DNA of 57,381 nucleotides, from NCBI RefSeq assembly GCF_019890725.1, contig NZ_JAINZZ010000050.1:1-57381 (forward strand), given 5' to 3'. Shown here piece after piece: positions 9,101 to 15,938 of this stretch. The stretch's first letter is position 1. The number at the start of each line of letters is the position of its first letter. The DNA comes from Actinacidiphila acidipaludis (lineage in GTDB: Bacteria; Actinomycetota; Actinomycetes; Streptomycetales; Streptomycetaceae). A program made the translations under genes and the position numbers. Below the pieces are notes generated by a model. The model was not told where the DNA came from and searched no databases. It saw only the letters and a program-made list of their open reading frames with translations.

Positions 9101-9730
9101 GGCGGCCTGGGCCTCGGCGGTGAGCCGCTGGGTGGTCTGGTCGGCCACCCGTTCGGCCTCGGCCCGTGCGGCGGCCAGCGCCTGCTCGGTCTCGGCCCGG
9201 GTCTCGTCCAGCAGGCGGCGGGCCTGGGCCTCGCTGCGGGCCCGCAGCTGCTCGGCCCAGGCGACGTTCTCGTTGACGTGGTTCTCGACGTTGCGGCGGC
9301 GCTCGGCGAGCTCCTCGTCGAGCTGGCGGCGGCGGGTGATCGCCTCGTTGTGCCACTCGGACTCGAAGCGGGCCTGGTGCTCGGCCTGCTCCTGGAGCAG
9401 TCGCTGCGTCTGGGCCCGCGCCTCGCGCAGCTCGCGCTCGGCGTCGGCGCGCAGCTGGTCGGCCTGGATCTGGGCGTTGCGGAGCAACTGGTCGGCCTGA
9501 TGGCCGATGTTGTCGTAGGAAGGACGGGTGGCCAGGGCGCGCCGCGCCTCGTGCAGCTTGGCGCGCAGTACCTCGACCTGGTATCCGAGGTCGTCGGCAT
9601 GGTCGACGGCCTTGCCCCGCTCGGTGCGCAGCCGTTCCATCTCGGCTTCGAGCAGGGAGAGGTGGTCGTCAGCCCGGTAGCTGTCGTTGCCCCGCACTCC
9701 GCGGTCCCATCGGTCTCCTGGTGTCCTCAC
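6137..9730 (-). CDS. scy: Giant coiled-coil polarisome scaffold Scy
   Basis: Up to 1197 aa. Residues about 25-85 (LLEAEMERLRTER, then GYQVEVLRAKLHEARR) match the conserved head of Scy. From about residue 95 to 1150 the chain is continuous A/E/R-rich coiled coil with recurring AEAERxRxEA units, and the end is a Gly-rich tail (PGGGGGGKSTVAAG). Scy is known to organise the tip assembly with DivIVA and FilP and to control the number of growth zones; a 51-residue coiled-coil periodicity is described for it. The start is uncertain: GTG at 9730 has a weak ribosome-binding site, and GTG at 9697 (giving VRGNDSYRADDHLS) fits relatives better. Its repetitive codons create very long antisense open frames. 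Confidence 0.93.
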   Translation of the reverse strand: MRTPGDRWDRGVRGNDSYRADDHLSLLEAEMERLRTERGKAVDHADDLGYQVEVLRAKLHEARRALATRPSYDNIGHQADQLLRNAQIQADQLRADAERELREARAQTQRLLQEQAEHQARFESEWHNEAITRRRQLDEELAERRRNVENHVNENVAWAEQLRARSEAQARRLLDETRAETEQALAAARAEAERVADQTTQRLTAEAQAARAEAEQLLRRARTDAERLLTAASTQATEATTEAEALRTSTRSESDEARTRAAELSRQAEERLREADEALRTARAEADRLREEAAAAAAKRLAATETENEQRTRTARAEIARMVAEATKEAETAKAEAEQVVSDAKADAERIRSEAQETARAQATEDAAAQLAQAARSAEEILTKASQDAQSTTKAAADEAERIRREADTEADRLRAEAEESAQELRGAAQDDTKEYRARTVELQEEARRLRGEAEQLRADAVAEGERIRGEARREAVQQIEEAANKAEELLARAKADGEEARQNATAEAERLRAESLERASALQVKAEEALRTARAEAEELRAEAERQGAALREEAERAAAEQRAEGETIVHRMREEAEADLARLREEAEARLTSAEQGLREANAEADRIRGEAAEEAERLRQETAERVRTLQEQAEAEAMRLRDEAAADAAQSRAEGEAVAVRLQAEATAEAEQRRTEAQETADRLRAEAAAAAERTGLEAAEALGAAQDEAARRRREAEELLEAARAEAGQERAQAHRESEELLATARKRVEDAAAEADRLVAEAEQRSGELVGAAETTAQQVRDSVGTLHQEAEEEITGLRAAAEHAAQQLRGDAQGEADRLHADANAERERAAEDASRMRREAQEEAEAARQLADRTVSEAIEESDRLRGEAREDANRMRTDAASQADLLVSKAREEAERLGAMAREALDSAERDAEQTRTDSQRILDEAREAANKRRSEAAEQADELIAKAQAEAVKTGAAAEEQADTMVGAARAEAERIVTEATTEGNRYVERSRNDADTMLAEARADATATRERTDDLRRRVESEVEELHERARKEAAEAMKSVGERVDKLVAAATEQLAEAEAKAEEIKTTATSEASKVRIAAVKKAEGLLKEAELKKSEAEREAERVKAEARAEAERIVTQGKRELETLMRRREDINAEISRVQDVLEALESFEAPGGGGGGKSTVAAGAAAGAARTGGKRNEDAPLD

Positions 9731-9878
9731 CCGCCCACCGGGTGAGATTCTCCGTCACTCCGTCGGTGGACGGAGACATACGGGGAATGGTGTCAGATCA
9801 ACATCGGGGAACGGGAGACCGCTGTCGGCAGCCCGCACCTCGGACGCGGCCACTCTACCGGCCGTGGCGGGCGTTGGG

Positions 9879-10316
9879 TCAGTGGTCCTCGGAGGCCGCG
9901 GCGGAGGTCACGATCTCGGTGAGGACCCCGTGACAGTCCTTGGGGTGCAGAAACGTGATGCGGGAGCCCATCGAACCGGTCCTCGGGGCGTCGTAGAGAA
10001 CCCGGACGCCCTTGTCCCTGATGGCCTCGGAGTCGGTGTCCACGTCGGCGGTGCCGAAGGCGATGTGGTGGACCCCCTCGCCGTTCTTCGCCAGCCACTT
10101 GCCGACGGCCGAGTCCTCGCGGGTGGGTTCCAGAAGCTGCAGGTAGGAGGCGCCGCCGTCGGAGGTCCCGTTGATCCTGAGCATGGCCTCACGCACGCCC
10201 TGCTCCTCGTTGATCTCCGTGTGCGCCACCTCGAAGCCGTAGGTGGCGCGGTAGAACTCGACGGTCGCGTCGAGGTCGAAGCAGGCGATCCCGATGTGGT
10301 CGATACGAGTCAGCAT
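9879..10316 (-). CDS. mce: Methylmalonyl-CoA epimerase
   Basis: 145 aa VOC-fold enzyme that interconverts (2R)- and (2S)-methylmalonyl-CoA. The metal-ligand set expected for the family is present: H7 (RIDHIGIA), Q60 (ASYLQLLEP), H83/H84 (GVHHIAF) and E134 (LTEIV). The ATG at 10316 gives the family start MLTRIDHIGIACFDL; the extra 17 residues of the longer frame are not family-like. It is divergent from the thiolase gene and belongs functionally with meaB and icmA in this window. The start codon lies inside an inverted repeat (10315-10329). Confidence 0.95.
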   Translation of the reverse strand: MLTRIDHIGIACFDLDATVEFYRATYGFEVAHTEINEEQGVREAMLRINGTSDGGASYLQLLEPTREDSAVGKWLAKNGEGVHHIAFGTADVDTDSEAIRDKGVRVLYDAPRTGSMGSRITFLHPKDCHGVLTEIVTSAAASEDH

Positions 10317-10329
10317 GCACATAGTGCAT
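10315..10329. other. Short inverted repeat over the mce start codon
   Basis: ATGCAC-ATA-GTGCAT has perfect 6-bp arms and includes the mce initiation codon (10314-10316). In the mce transcript it could fold over the start site or, as DNA, act as an operator. No clear ribosome-binding site precedes mce, so translation may be structure-sensitive. Confidence 0.35.
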
Positions 10330-10458
10330 CCCAGGACCATGTGGTCACGCAACGTGCGCGCCATCACACGGTATGCCCGATGACCGTGGCCGCTACCCCT
10401 CAGTACATTTGAAGATAACCCTCGTTAACATCCTCTCTTCGCTCGAAGGGGCCGCACC

Positions 10459-11670
10459 ATGACCAGCCAGGCACCACGCACGTCCGTGATCGTCGCAGGC
10501 GCCCGCACCCCGATGGGCCGACTGCTCGGCGGTCTGCGCAGCTTCTCCGGCGCGGACCTCGGCGGAATCGCCATCAAGGCCGCTCTCGACCGCGCCGGCA
10601 TCTCCGGCGACCAGGTGCAGTACGTGATCATGGGCCAGGTGCTGCAGGCCGGCGCCGGGCAGATCCCCGCCCGGCAGGCCGCGGTCAAGGCCGGCATCCC
10701 GATGAGCGTCCCCGCGCTCACCGTCAACAAGGTGTGCCTGTCCGGCCTGGACGCCATCGCGCTGGCCGACCAGCTCATCCGGGCGGGCGAGTTCGACGTG
10801 GTGGTGGCCGGCGGCCAGGAGTCCATGACGAACGCCCCGCACCTGCTGCCCAAGTCCCGTGAGGGGCACAAGTACGGCGCCATCCAGATGCTCGACGCGA
10901 TGGCGCACGACGGGCTCACCGACGCGTTCGAGAACATCGCGATGGGCGAGTCCACCGAGAAGCACAACACCCGGCTGGGCATCGAGCGCGCCCCGCAGGA
11001 CGCCTTCGGCGCGCTGTCCCACCAGCGGGCCGCCGCCGCCCAGAAGAACGGCCTGTTCGAGGCGGAGATCGTCCCGGTGGAGATCCCGCAGCGCAAGGGC
11101 GAGCCGGTGCTCGTCAGCCAGGACGAGGGCATCCGCCCGGAGACCACCGCCGAGAGCCTGGGCAAGCTCCGCCCGGCCTTCCCCGACGCCTCGGGGAACG
11201 GCACGATCACCGCGGGCACCGCCTCGCAGATCTCCGACGGCGCCGCCGCCGTCGTGGTGATGAGCAAGGCCAGGGCGGAGGAGCTCGGCCTGGAGTGGAT
11301 CGCGGAGATCGGCGCGCACGGCAACGTGGCGGGCCCGGACAACTCCCTGCAGTCCCAGCCGTCCAACGCGATCCGGCACGCCCTGGGCAAGGCCGGGCTG
11401 ACCGTCGGCGACCTCGACCTGATCGAGATCAACGAGGCGTTCGCCGCGGTCGCCGTGCAGTCGATGAAGGACCTGGGCGTCACCGCCGAAAAGGTGAACG
11501 TCAACGGCGGCGCCATCGCCCTGGGCCACCCGATCGGCATGTCCGGAGCCCGTATCGTGCTGCACCTGGCGCTGGAGCTGAAGCGCCGTGGCGGCGGCAC
11601 CGGCGCGGCCGCGCTGTGCGGCGGCGGCGGCCAGGGCGACGCCCTGATCCTCCACGTCCCGGGCAAGTAG
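10459..11670 (+). CDS. Acetyl-CoA C-acetyltransferase (thiolase)
   Basis: 403 aa, full length for the family. It condenses two acetyl-CoA to acetoacetyl-CoA or cleaves 3-ketoacyl-CoA. Catalytic residues are visible: C93 in NKVCLSGLDAI, H357 in GGAIALGHPIG and C387 in ALCGGGGQGDA. The NEAFA loop is present. GAAGGGG precedes the ATG at 10459. It is divergent from mce and followed by a 22-bp repeat array that begins inside its last codons, then by meaB. In streptomycetes this reaction feeds the ethylmalonyl-CoA/butyryl-CoA routes that meet IcmA and Mce, so the cluster is metabolically coherent. Confidence 0.95.
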   Translation: MTSQAPRTSVIVAGARTPMGRLLGGLRSFSGADLGGIAIKAALDRAGISGDQVQYVIMGQVLQAGAGQIPARQAAVKAGIPMSVPALTVNKVCLSGLDAIALADQLIRAGEFDVVVAGGQESMTNAPHLLPKSREGHKYGAIQMLDAMAHDGLTDAFENIAMGESTEKHNTRLGIERAPQDAFGALSHQRAAAAQKNGLFEAEIVPVEIPQRKGEPVLVSQDEGIRPETTAESLGKLRPAFPDASGNGTITAGTASQISDGAAAVVVMSKARAEELGLEWIAEIGAHGNVAGPDNSLQSQPSNAIRHALGKAGLTVGDLDLIEINEAFAAVAVQSMKDLGVTAEKVNVNGGAIALGHPIGMSGARIVLHLALELKRRGGGTGAAALCGGGGQGDALILHVPGK

Positions 11671-11789
11671 GCCGGACGGCCCGGGCAAGCAGGCCGGACG
11701 GCCCGGGCAAGCAGGCCGGACGGCCTGGGCAAGCAGGCCGGACGGCCTGGGCAAGCAGGTCGGACGGCCCGGGCAAGCAGGCCGGACAG
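11658..11789 (+). repeat. Six tandem copies of a 22-bp unit after the thiolase
   Basis: Unit CCCGGGCAAGCAGG + CCGGACGG, six head-to-tail copies (starts 11658, 11680, 11702, 11724, 11746, 11768) with only 1-2 differences each. The first copy contains the thiolase stop codon: CAAGTAG there, CAAGCAG in the others. Each junction forms GGCCG-GA-CGGCC, a small potential hairpin. The period is not a multiple of three. A terminator follows directly. Confidence 0.95.
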
Positions 11790-11799
11790 CAAGGACAGC

Positions 11800-11820
11800 C
11801 CGGGCGCCGCAGGCGCCCGG
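11800..11820 (+). terminator. Hairpin terminator after thiolase repeat array
   Basis: CCGGGCGCC-GCA-GGCGCCCGG, perfect 9-bp arms with a three-base loop, just after the repeat array and 25 bases before the meaB start. It suggests that meaB has partly independent transcription, or that the hairpin attenuates readthrough. Confidence 0.6.
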
Positions 11821-11844
11821 AACACGGAAACGGAGTGTCGGTCG

Positions 11845-12801
11845 ATGGTCGACGTCGGGGCGCTGGTCAAGGACGCGCGTGAAGGGCGCCCGCGGGCGGT
11901 GGCGCGGCTGATCTCGCTGGTCGAGGGGGCTTCCCCGCAGCTCCGCGAGGTGATGGCCGCGCTGGCGCCGCTGACCGGCGGCGCCTACGTCGTGGGCCTG
12001 ACCGGGTCGCCCGGCGTCGGCAAGTCCACCTCCACCTCGGCCCTGGTCACCGCCTACCGCAAGGCGGGACGCAGGGTCGGGGTGCTGGCCGTCGACCCTT
12101 CCTCGCCGTTCTCCGGCGGCGCCCTGCTGGGCGACCGGGTGCGGATGTCCGAGCACGCCTCCGACCCGGGCGTCTACATCCGCTCGATGGCCACCCGCGG
12201 TCACCTCGGGGGCTTGGCCTGGGCCGCCCCGCAGGCCATCCGCGTGCTGGACGCCGCGGGCTGCGAGGTGATCCTGGTCGAGACGGTCGGCGTCGGGCAG
12301 TCCGAGGTCGAGATCGCCGCGCAGGCCGACACCTCGGTGGTGCTGCTCGCCCCCGGCATGGGCGACGGCATCCAGGCCGCCAAGGCGGGCATCCTGGAGA
12401 TCGGCGACGTCTACGTGGTGAACAAGGCCGACCGGGACGGCGCGGACGCCACCGCCCGCGAGCTCAACCACATGCTCGGCCTGGGGGAGTCCCGCGCCCC
12501 CGGGGACTGGCGGCCGCCGATCGTCAAGACGGTGGCGGCCCGCGCGGAGGGCATCGACGAACTGGTCGAGGCGCTGGAGAAGCACCGCGCGTGGATGGAG
12601 GCGGGCGGTGAGCTCGCCGAACGCCGGGCCCGGCGCGCGGCGGGCGAGATCGAGACCATCGCGCTGACCGCCCTGCGCGCCCGGATCGGCGACCTGCGCG
12701 GCGACCAGCACCTGGCGGCCCTGGCCACCCGGGTCACCGAGGGCACGCTGGACCCCTACGCGGCGGCCGACGAACTGGTCGCCGGGCTGACCCGGGCCTG
12801 A
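11845..12801 (+). CDS. meaB: Methylmalonyl-CoA mutase-associated GTPase MeaB
   Basis: 318 aa G3E-family GTPase that protects and reloads B12-dependent acyl-CoA mutases. The P-loop GSPGVGKST is at residues 54-62, then DPSSPFSGGALLGDRVRM, the switch segment VETVGVGQSE and the NKAD base-specificity motif (VVNKADRDGAD). The C-terminal helical dimerisation arm is complete. GGAG lies upstream of the ATG. The likely clients are the mutase IcmA encoded at 28889 and a methylmalonyl-CoA mutase elsewhere. It is convergent with the MarR gene and ends at a strong hairpin. Confidence 0.95.
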   Translation: MVDVGALVKDAREGRPRAVARLISLVEGASPQLREVMAALAPLTGGAYVVGLTGSPGVGKSTSTSALVTAYRKAGRRVGVLAVDPSSPFSGGALLGDRVRMSEHASDPGVYIRSMATRGHLGGLAWAAPQAIRVLDAAGCEVILVETVGVGQSEVEIAAQADTSVVLLAPGMGDGIQAAKAGILEIGDVYVVNKADRDGADATARELNHMLGLGESRAPGDWRPPIVKTVAARAEGIDELVEALEKHRAWMEAGGELAERRARRAAGEIETIALTALRARIGDLRGDQHLAALATRVTEGTLDPYAAADELVAGLTRA

Positions 12802-12818
12802 GCCCGCGCGGAACCGCC

Positions 12819-12839
12819 GGGCCCGGTGTCCCCGGGCCC
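12819..12839. terminator. Bidirectional terminator between meaB and the MarR gene
   Basis: GGGCCCGG-TGTCC-CCGGGCCC, perfect 8-bp arms, between the convergent meaB and MarR genes. Confidence 0.6.
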
Positions 12840-12862
12840 GGGCGGGGGTCCGCGGCGGCGGT

Positions 12863-13348
12863 TCAGCCGCGGCTGCGGGCCTCGCGCAGGTGCTGGGCCA
12901 CCGGAAGCAGGGCCTGGTGGTAGGCGTCCAGGTCATCGGTGGAGATCAGGTCGATGAAGTGCCGGCGCACCGAGGCGACGTGCTGCGGGGCGACCTCGCG
13001 CATCATCTCCCACCCCTGCTCGGTGAGGACCGCGTACAGCCCGCGGCGGTCCTCCTCGCAGTTCTCCCGGCGGACCAGGCCCGCGGCCTCCATGCGGGTG
13101 ATCTGGTGCGAGAGCCGGCTCTTGGACTGCAGGGTGGACCGGGCCAGATCGCTCATCCGCATCCGGTGCCCGTCGGCCTCGGAGAGGTTGACCAGGATCT
13201 CGTAGTCGTTGTTGGTCAGCCCGAAGGGCTGCAGGTCGCGTTCGAGTTGGTACATCAGCAGGCGGCTGACGTCGAGGTGGATGCGCCAGGCTCGCTGCTC
13301 ATCCTCGTTGAGCCAGGTCGTGACGTGCTCGGCGGTCTCGGTCTCCAT
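12863..13348 (-). CDS. absC: MarR-family regulator, AbsC-like
   Basis: 161 aa winged helix-turn-helix protein. The DNA-binding core is MSDLARSTLQSKSRLSHQITRMEAAGLVRRENCEEDRRGLYAVLTEQG, with a typical MarR dimerisation helix before it (LNEDEQRAWRIHLDVSRLL). By sequence memory and position near meaB it resembles AbsC (S. coelicolor SCO5405), a MarR regulator linked to zinc-dependent control of antibiotic production. H and C residues around HHVASVRRH-like segments would fit a metal-responsive protein but are not proof. The name is an inference from recalled similarity; the MarR family call is firm. Confidence 0.85.
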   Translation of the reverse strand: METETAEHVTTWLNEDEQRAWRIHLDVSRLLMYQLERDLQPFGLTNNDYEILVNLSEADGHRMRMSDLARSTLQSKSRLSHQITRMEAAGLVRRENCEEDRRGLYAVLTEQGWEMMREVAPQHVASVRRHFIDLISTDDLDAYHQALLPVAQHLREARSRG

Positions 13349-13486
13349 GAGGGGATCCTACCGGCGGTTGAATCACGGAGGATCGTCAGGGTAGCCGTCC
13401 GGTCACCGTGAGAAACGATGCCGGACCCCGTATGGTTACGCGTCCGCCGGGGCTCGTCCTCTTTCGCCCCCTCATTCTCCAGTTGA

Positions 13487-13500
13487 CGCTTGATAAAGCG
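13487..13500. promoter_or_regulatory. Inverted repeat in the ArsR promoter
   Basis: CGCTT-GATA-AAGCG, perfect 5-bp arms, starting 31 bases before the ArsR-family GTG. It overlaps a TTGACG that could be a -35 element. The position suits autoregulation by the ArsR protein. Confidence 0.4.
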
Positions 13501-13517
13501 AATGCTTGAGTAAGGGA

Positions 13518-13913
13518 GTGAGCACTCCAGTGGACGAACGGCGCCTCGACGCCGTCTTCATGGCACTCGCCGACCCGACGCGGCGCGGCATCCTGGCCCG
13601 CCTGGCGACCGGCGAGGCGACCGTCAAGGAACTGGCCGAGCCGTACGCGATGAGCATGCAGGCCGTGTCGCAGCACATCCGGGTCCTGGAGCAGTCCGGG
13701 CTGATCAGCCGTGGCCGCTACCGGCAGACCCGCCCGTGCCGGCTCGAACCCGCGGTGCTGGAGTCGGCGGTCTCGTGGATCGAGGAGAGCCGGCGCGTCT
13801 GGTCCGATCGCATGGATCGGCTCGAGTCGCACCTCGCCCGCCTGCAGGAACGGGAACAGGACCAGGAACATGAGCAGACGCCGGGCCAGGAGCCGGAACG
13901 GGAGGAGCGGTGA
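13518..13913 (+). CDS. ArsR-family helix-turn-helix repressor
   Basis: About 131 aa. The ArsR winged helix-turn-helix spans about residues 10-95: DAVFMALADPTRRGILARLATGEATVKELAEPYAMSMQAVSQHIRVLEQSGLI. The C-terminus is a Glu/Gln-rich tail. No metal-binding cysteines are seen, so this is the non-metal subgroup that usually pairs with an SRPBCC/AHSA1 gene, as here. The start is uncertain among GTG 13518, GTG 13530 and TTG 13506. The stop overlaps the next start by four bases (GTGA), so translation is coupled. Confidence 0.88.
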   Translation: MSTPVDERRLDAVFMALADPTRRGILARLATGEATVKELAEPYAMSMQAVSQHIRVLEQSGLISRGRYRQTRPCRLEPAVLESAVSWIEESRRVWSDRMDRLESHLARLQEREQDQEHEQTPGQEPEREER

Positions 13914-14350
13914 CCGACGACGAGCTCGTCCACCGGCGGACCTTCGACGCCCCGCGCGACCTGGTGTGGCGCTGCCTGACCGAGCCCGCCGAACTCGCCC
14001 GGTTCTGGGGCCCGCGCGGCATGGTCACCCCGATCGACGGCATCGTCGTCGAACTCCGGCCCGGCGGCCGCTTCGAGACGCTGATGACCGGCGAGCACGG
14101 CAGCTACCGCATGGTTGCCGTCTTCACCGAGGTCGTCCCGCCGGAGCGGCTCGCCTGGACCGAACCGGACAGCGGCATGCGGACCACCAGCACCCTGCTG
14201 GACCTCGGCGACGGCAGGACCGAGGTCGTCATCCGGCAGCGGCACGTACCCGAGGCGATGCGGCTCCCGGAGGCCCGCGCCGGGTTCGCCACCTCCCTCG
14301 ACAAACTCGAGGCGCACCTCGCCTCCCTCGCGCAAGGAGAAGGATCATGA
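13910..14350 (+). CDS. SRPBCC / AHSA1-domain protein
   Basis: 146 aa. START-like hydrophobic-cavity fold with family landmarks: VHRRTFDAPRDLVWRCLTEP, RFWGPRG, GGRFETLM and ERLAWT. The first base overlaps the ArsR stop (GTGA), and its TGA overlaps the next ATG (ATGA), so three genes form one coupled operon. AHSA1/SRPBCC proteins paired with ArsR regulators are common in actinobacteria; the ligand is unknown. Confidence 0.9.
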   Translation: MTDDELVHRRTFDAPRDLVWRCLTEPAELARFWGPRGMVTPIDGIVVELRPGGRFETLMTGEHGSYRMVAVFTEVVPPERLAWTEPDSGMRTTSTLLDLGDGRTEVVIRQRHVPEAMRLPEARAGFATSLDKLEAHLASLAQGEGS

Positions 14351-14943
14351 CCGACCCGCAGTCCTGGGTGGCGCCGACGTACACCCGCCTCGCCGACCTT
14401 CTCGACGCCGGGCCCGCCGCAGCCTGGGACACGCCGTCGCTGTGCGACAAGTGGCTGGTGCGCCACGTCGTGGCCCATGTGACGATGCCCGTGCGGCTGA
14501 CGCCCGAGCGGTTCGGGGCCGAGATGGCCGCGGCCGGCGGGGACTTCGCGGTGCTCTCCGACACCGTCGCCGAGCGCGACAGCGCGCTGCCGGCCGCCGA
14601 CCTCCTGGCCCAGCTCCGGTCGCCGCGGCTGCACGCCTGGCGGCCGCCGGGCGGCGGTGAGGCGGGCGCGCTCAGCCACGCCGTCATCCACTCCCTGGAC
14701 GCCACGGTCGCCCTCGGCGCGCCCCCGGCCGCGCCTGCCGAGGCGGTCACCGCCCTCCTCGGGATGCTCACCGCGGCCGACGGGAGCCTGTTCGGGGTGG
14801 ACCTGTCCGGCGCGCGGCTCGAAGCCTCGGACGCGGACTGGAGCTGGGGGGACGGCACGCTCGTGCGGGCCGGCAGCGGCGAGTTGGTGTCCCTGCTGAG
14901 CGGCCGGACGCTGCCCGACGGACGAGCGCTGCCGCGGCGCTAG
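14347..14943 (+). CDS. Maleylpyruvate isomerase-like (DinB-fold) protein
   Basis: 198 aa. N-terminal helical-bundle domain of the DinB/mycothiol-dependent maleylpyruvate isomerase type: TYTRLADLLDAGPAAAWDTPSLCDKWLVRHVVAHV, with the conserved HVVAH histidines and a later SHAVIHSLD histidine that can complete a metal site. Members include mycothiol-dependent transferases and isomerases. It is the third gene of the ArsR-AHSA1 operon. The substrate is unknown; a detoxification role is an inference from the family. Confidence 0.82.
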   Translation: MTDPQSWVAPTYTRLADLLDAGPAAAWDTPSLCDKWLVRHVVAHVTMPVRLTPERFGAEMAAAGGDFAVLSDTVAERDSALPAADLLAQLRSPRLHAWRPPGGGEAGALSHAVIHSLDATVALGAPPAAPAEAVTALLGMLTAADGSLFGVDLSGARLEASDADWSWGDGTLVRAGSGELVSLLSGRTLPDGRALPRR

Positions 14944-15662
14944 CGGGCGGCGCCGGCCCCCGGCACGCCCGGTCCCGCCTGCCCGGGTACGCCGCCGGTG
15001 TCCCGTTCCGCCAGCAGCGACTCGGTGGACTGCAGCAGCACCTGGCCGGCGCCGGCGAACTCGAACTGGTGCTCCTCCCCCGACGCCCCGCCGAAGCCGG
15101 TCAGCGCCCGGATGCCGCCGAGCACGCCCCGCATGTACGCGTGGTCGTAGTGGTGGCACGGCGACGGGCAGTCCGCCCAGCCGACGAGCGCCTGCGGGTC
15201 GACCCGGATCGGCGGCTCCACGAAGTGCACCGCGCCGTTGGACGCGGCCACGAACGTGCCGGTGCCGATCAGCGTCAGGAAGCCCGGGATGATCGACTGC
15301 TTGAGCGTCAGGCCAGGCTGGAACGCGAGCAGGTTGCCCGACCGGATCGTCAGGTTCCCCTCGTCCAGGTCGTAGGAGTTGATGTCGTACGAGCGGTCGG
15401 CGAGCAGCATCTTGCCGCGGCCCTGCGCGACCACCCAGTCCGCCGCGTGCAGCGGCGAGTGGAAGTTGGCGGCGACCAGCCGGTCCAGCGGTCCGTGGCC
15501 GATGCCGTGGAAGTCGATCTGCCCGTAGTAGGCGATCATCTTCCCCTTCTGCAGGAACCACTGGCCGTCCAGCTCGACGCTGAACGCGTACGGGTTGACG
15601 TTGTCGTTCGACGGCAGCGAGTACGGATCGAAGATCACCGGCCCGCCCTCAGCCACAGTCAC
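14940..15662 (-). CDS. AIM24-family protein, paralogue 1
   Basis: 240 aa AIM24 (beta-sandwich) protein. Landmarks are FSVELDGQWFLQKGKMIAYYGQIDF, SPLHAADWVVAQGRGKMLLADRS and IPGFLTLIGTGTFVAASNGAV. The middle has a Cys/His cluster, WADCPSPCHHYDHAYMRG. The GTG at 15662 overlaps the TGA of the last mini-ORF by four bases and uses the GGAG in that repeat as ribosome-binding site, so its translation depends on the array upstream. It is the last gene of the DUF2127-AIM24 operon. It converges on and overlaps by 4 bp the end of the DinB-fold gene. AIM24 function in bacteria is not established. Confidence 0.9.
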   Translation of the reverse strand: MTVAEGGPVIFDPYSLPSNDNVNPYAFSVELDGQWFLQKGKMIAYYGQIDFHGIGHGPLDRLVAANFHSPLHAADWVVAQGRGKMLLADRSYDINSYDLDEGNLTIRSGNLLAFQPGLTLKQSIIPGFLTLIGTGTFVAASNGAVHFVEPPIRVDPQALVGWADCPSPCHHYDHAYMRGVLGGIRALTGFGGASGEEHQFEFAGAGQVLLQSTESLLAERDTGGVPGQAGPGVPGAGAAR

Positions 15663-15754
15663 GGCTTCTCCTCGTTCGCTTCTCCGCCTGCTCGGCGCGG
15701 CGGTGCGGGCTTCGCTGCCGTCCTCGGTCCGGCGGCCTCGCAGGCGTCGCTCAC
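15659..15754 (-). CDS. Repeat-encoded mini-ORF 4 (31 aa)
   Basis: Starts MSDACEAAGPRTAAKPAP and ends GGEANEEKP. GGAG lies 5 bases before the GTG. Its TGA overlaps the GTG of AIM24 paralogue 1. Not recognised outside the array. It may be translated mainly to keep ribosomes coupled. Confidence 0.45.
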   Translation of the reverse strand: MSDACEAAGPRTAAKPAPPRRAGGEANEEKP

Positions 15755-15846
15755 AGCTTCTCCTCGTTCGCTTCTCCGCCTGCTCGGCGTAGCGGTGCGG
15801 GCTTCGCTGCCGTCCTCGGTCCGGCGGCCTCGCAGGCGTCGCTCAC
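15751..15846 (-). CDS. Repeat-encoded mini-ORF 3 (31 aa)
   Basis: Same peptide as mini-ORF 4 with two changes: Leu for Pro in KPAPLRRAG and a C-terminal EEKL. The reading frame is intact and GTGA overlaps are present at both ends. Confidence 0.45.
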   Translation of the reverse strand: MSDACEAAGPRTAAKPAPLRRAGGEANEEKL

Positions 15847-15938
15847 GGCTTCTCCTCGTTCGCTTCTCCGCCTGCTCGGCGCGGCGGTGCGGGCTTCGCT
15901 GCCGCCCTCGGTCCGGCGGCCTCGCAGGCGTCGCTCAC
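15843..15938 (-). CDS. Repeat-encoded mini-ORF 2 (31 aa)
   Basis: Same peptide with Ala for Thr (GPRAAAKPAP), ending EEKP. The reading frame is intact and GTGA overlaps are present at both ends. Confidence 0.45.
   Translation of the reverse strand: MSDACEAAGPRAAAKPAPPRRAGGEANEEKP

Noticed and set aside
6080..9745. A 1221-codon open frame on the plus strand, antisense to scy
   Set aside because: It is rich in Leu/Gly/Ala/Arg, as expected when GC-rich coiled-coil codons (GAG, GCC, CGC) are read backwards. It has no ribosome-binding site or family resemblance; Scy on the other strand explains it.
11501..11776. Minus-strand frame through the 22-bp repeat giving CPGRPACLPGPSGLLA repeats
   Set aside because: The repeat period of 22 changes frame at each copy, so the frame is open only because all three frames lack stops; no start signal.
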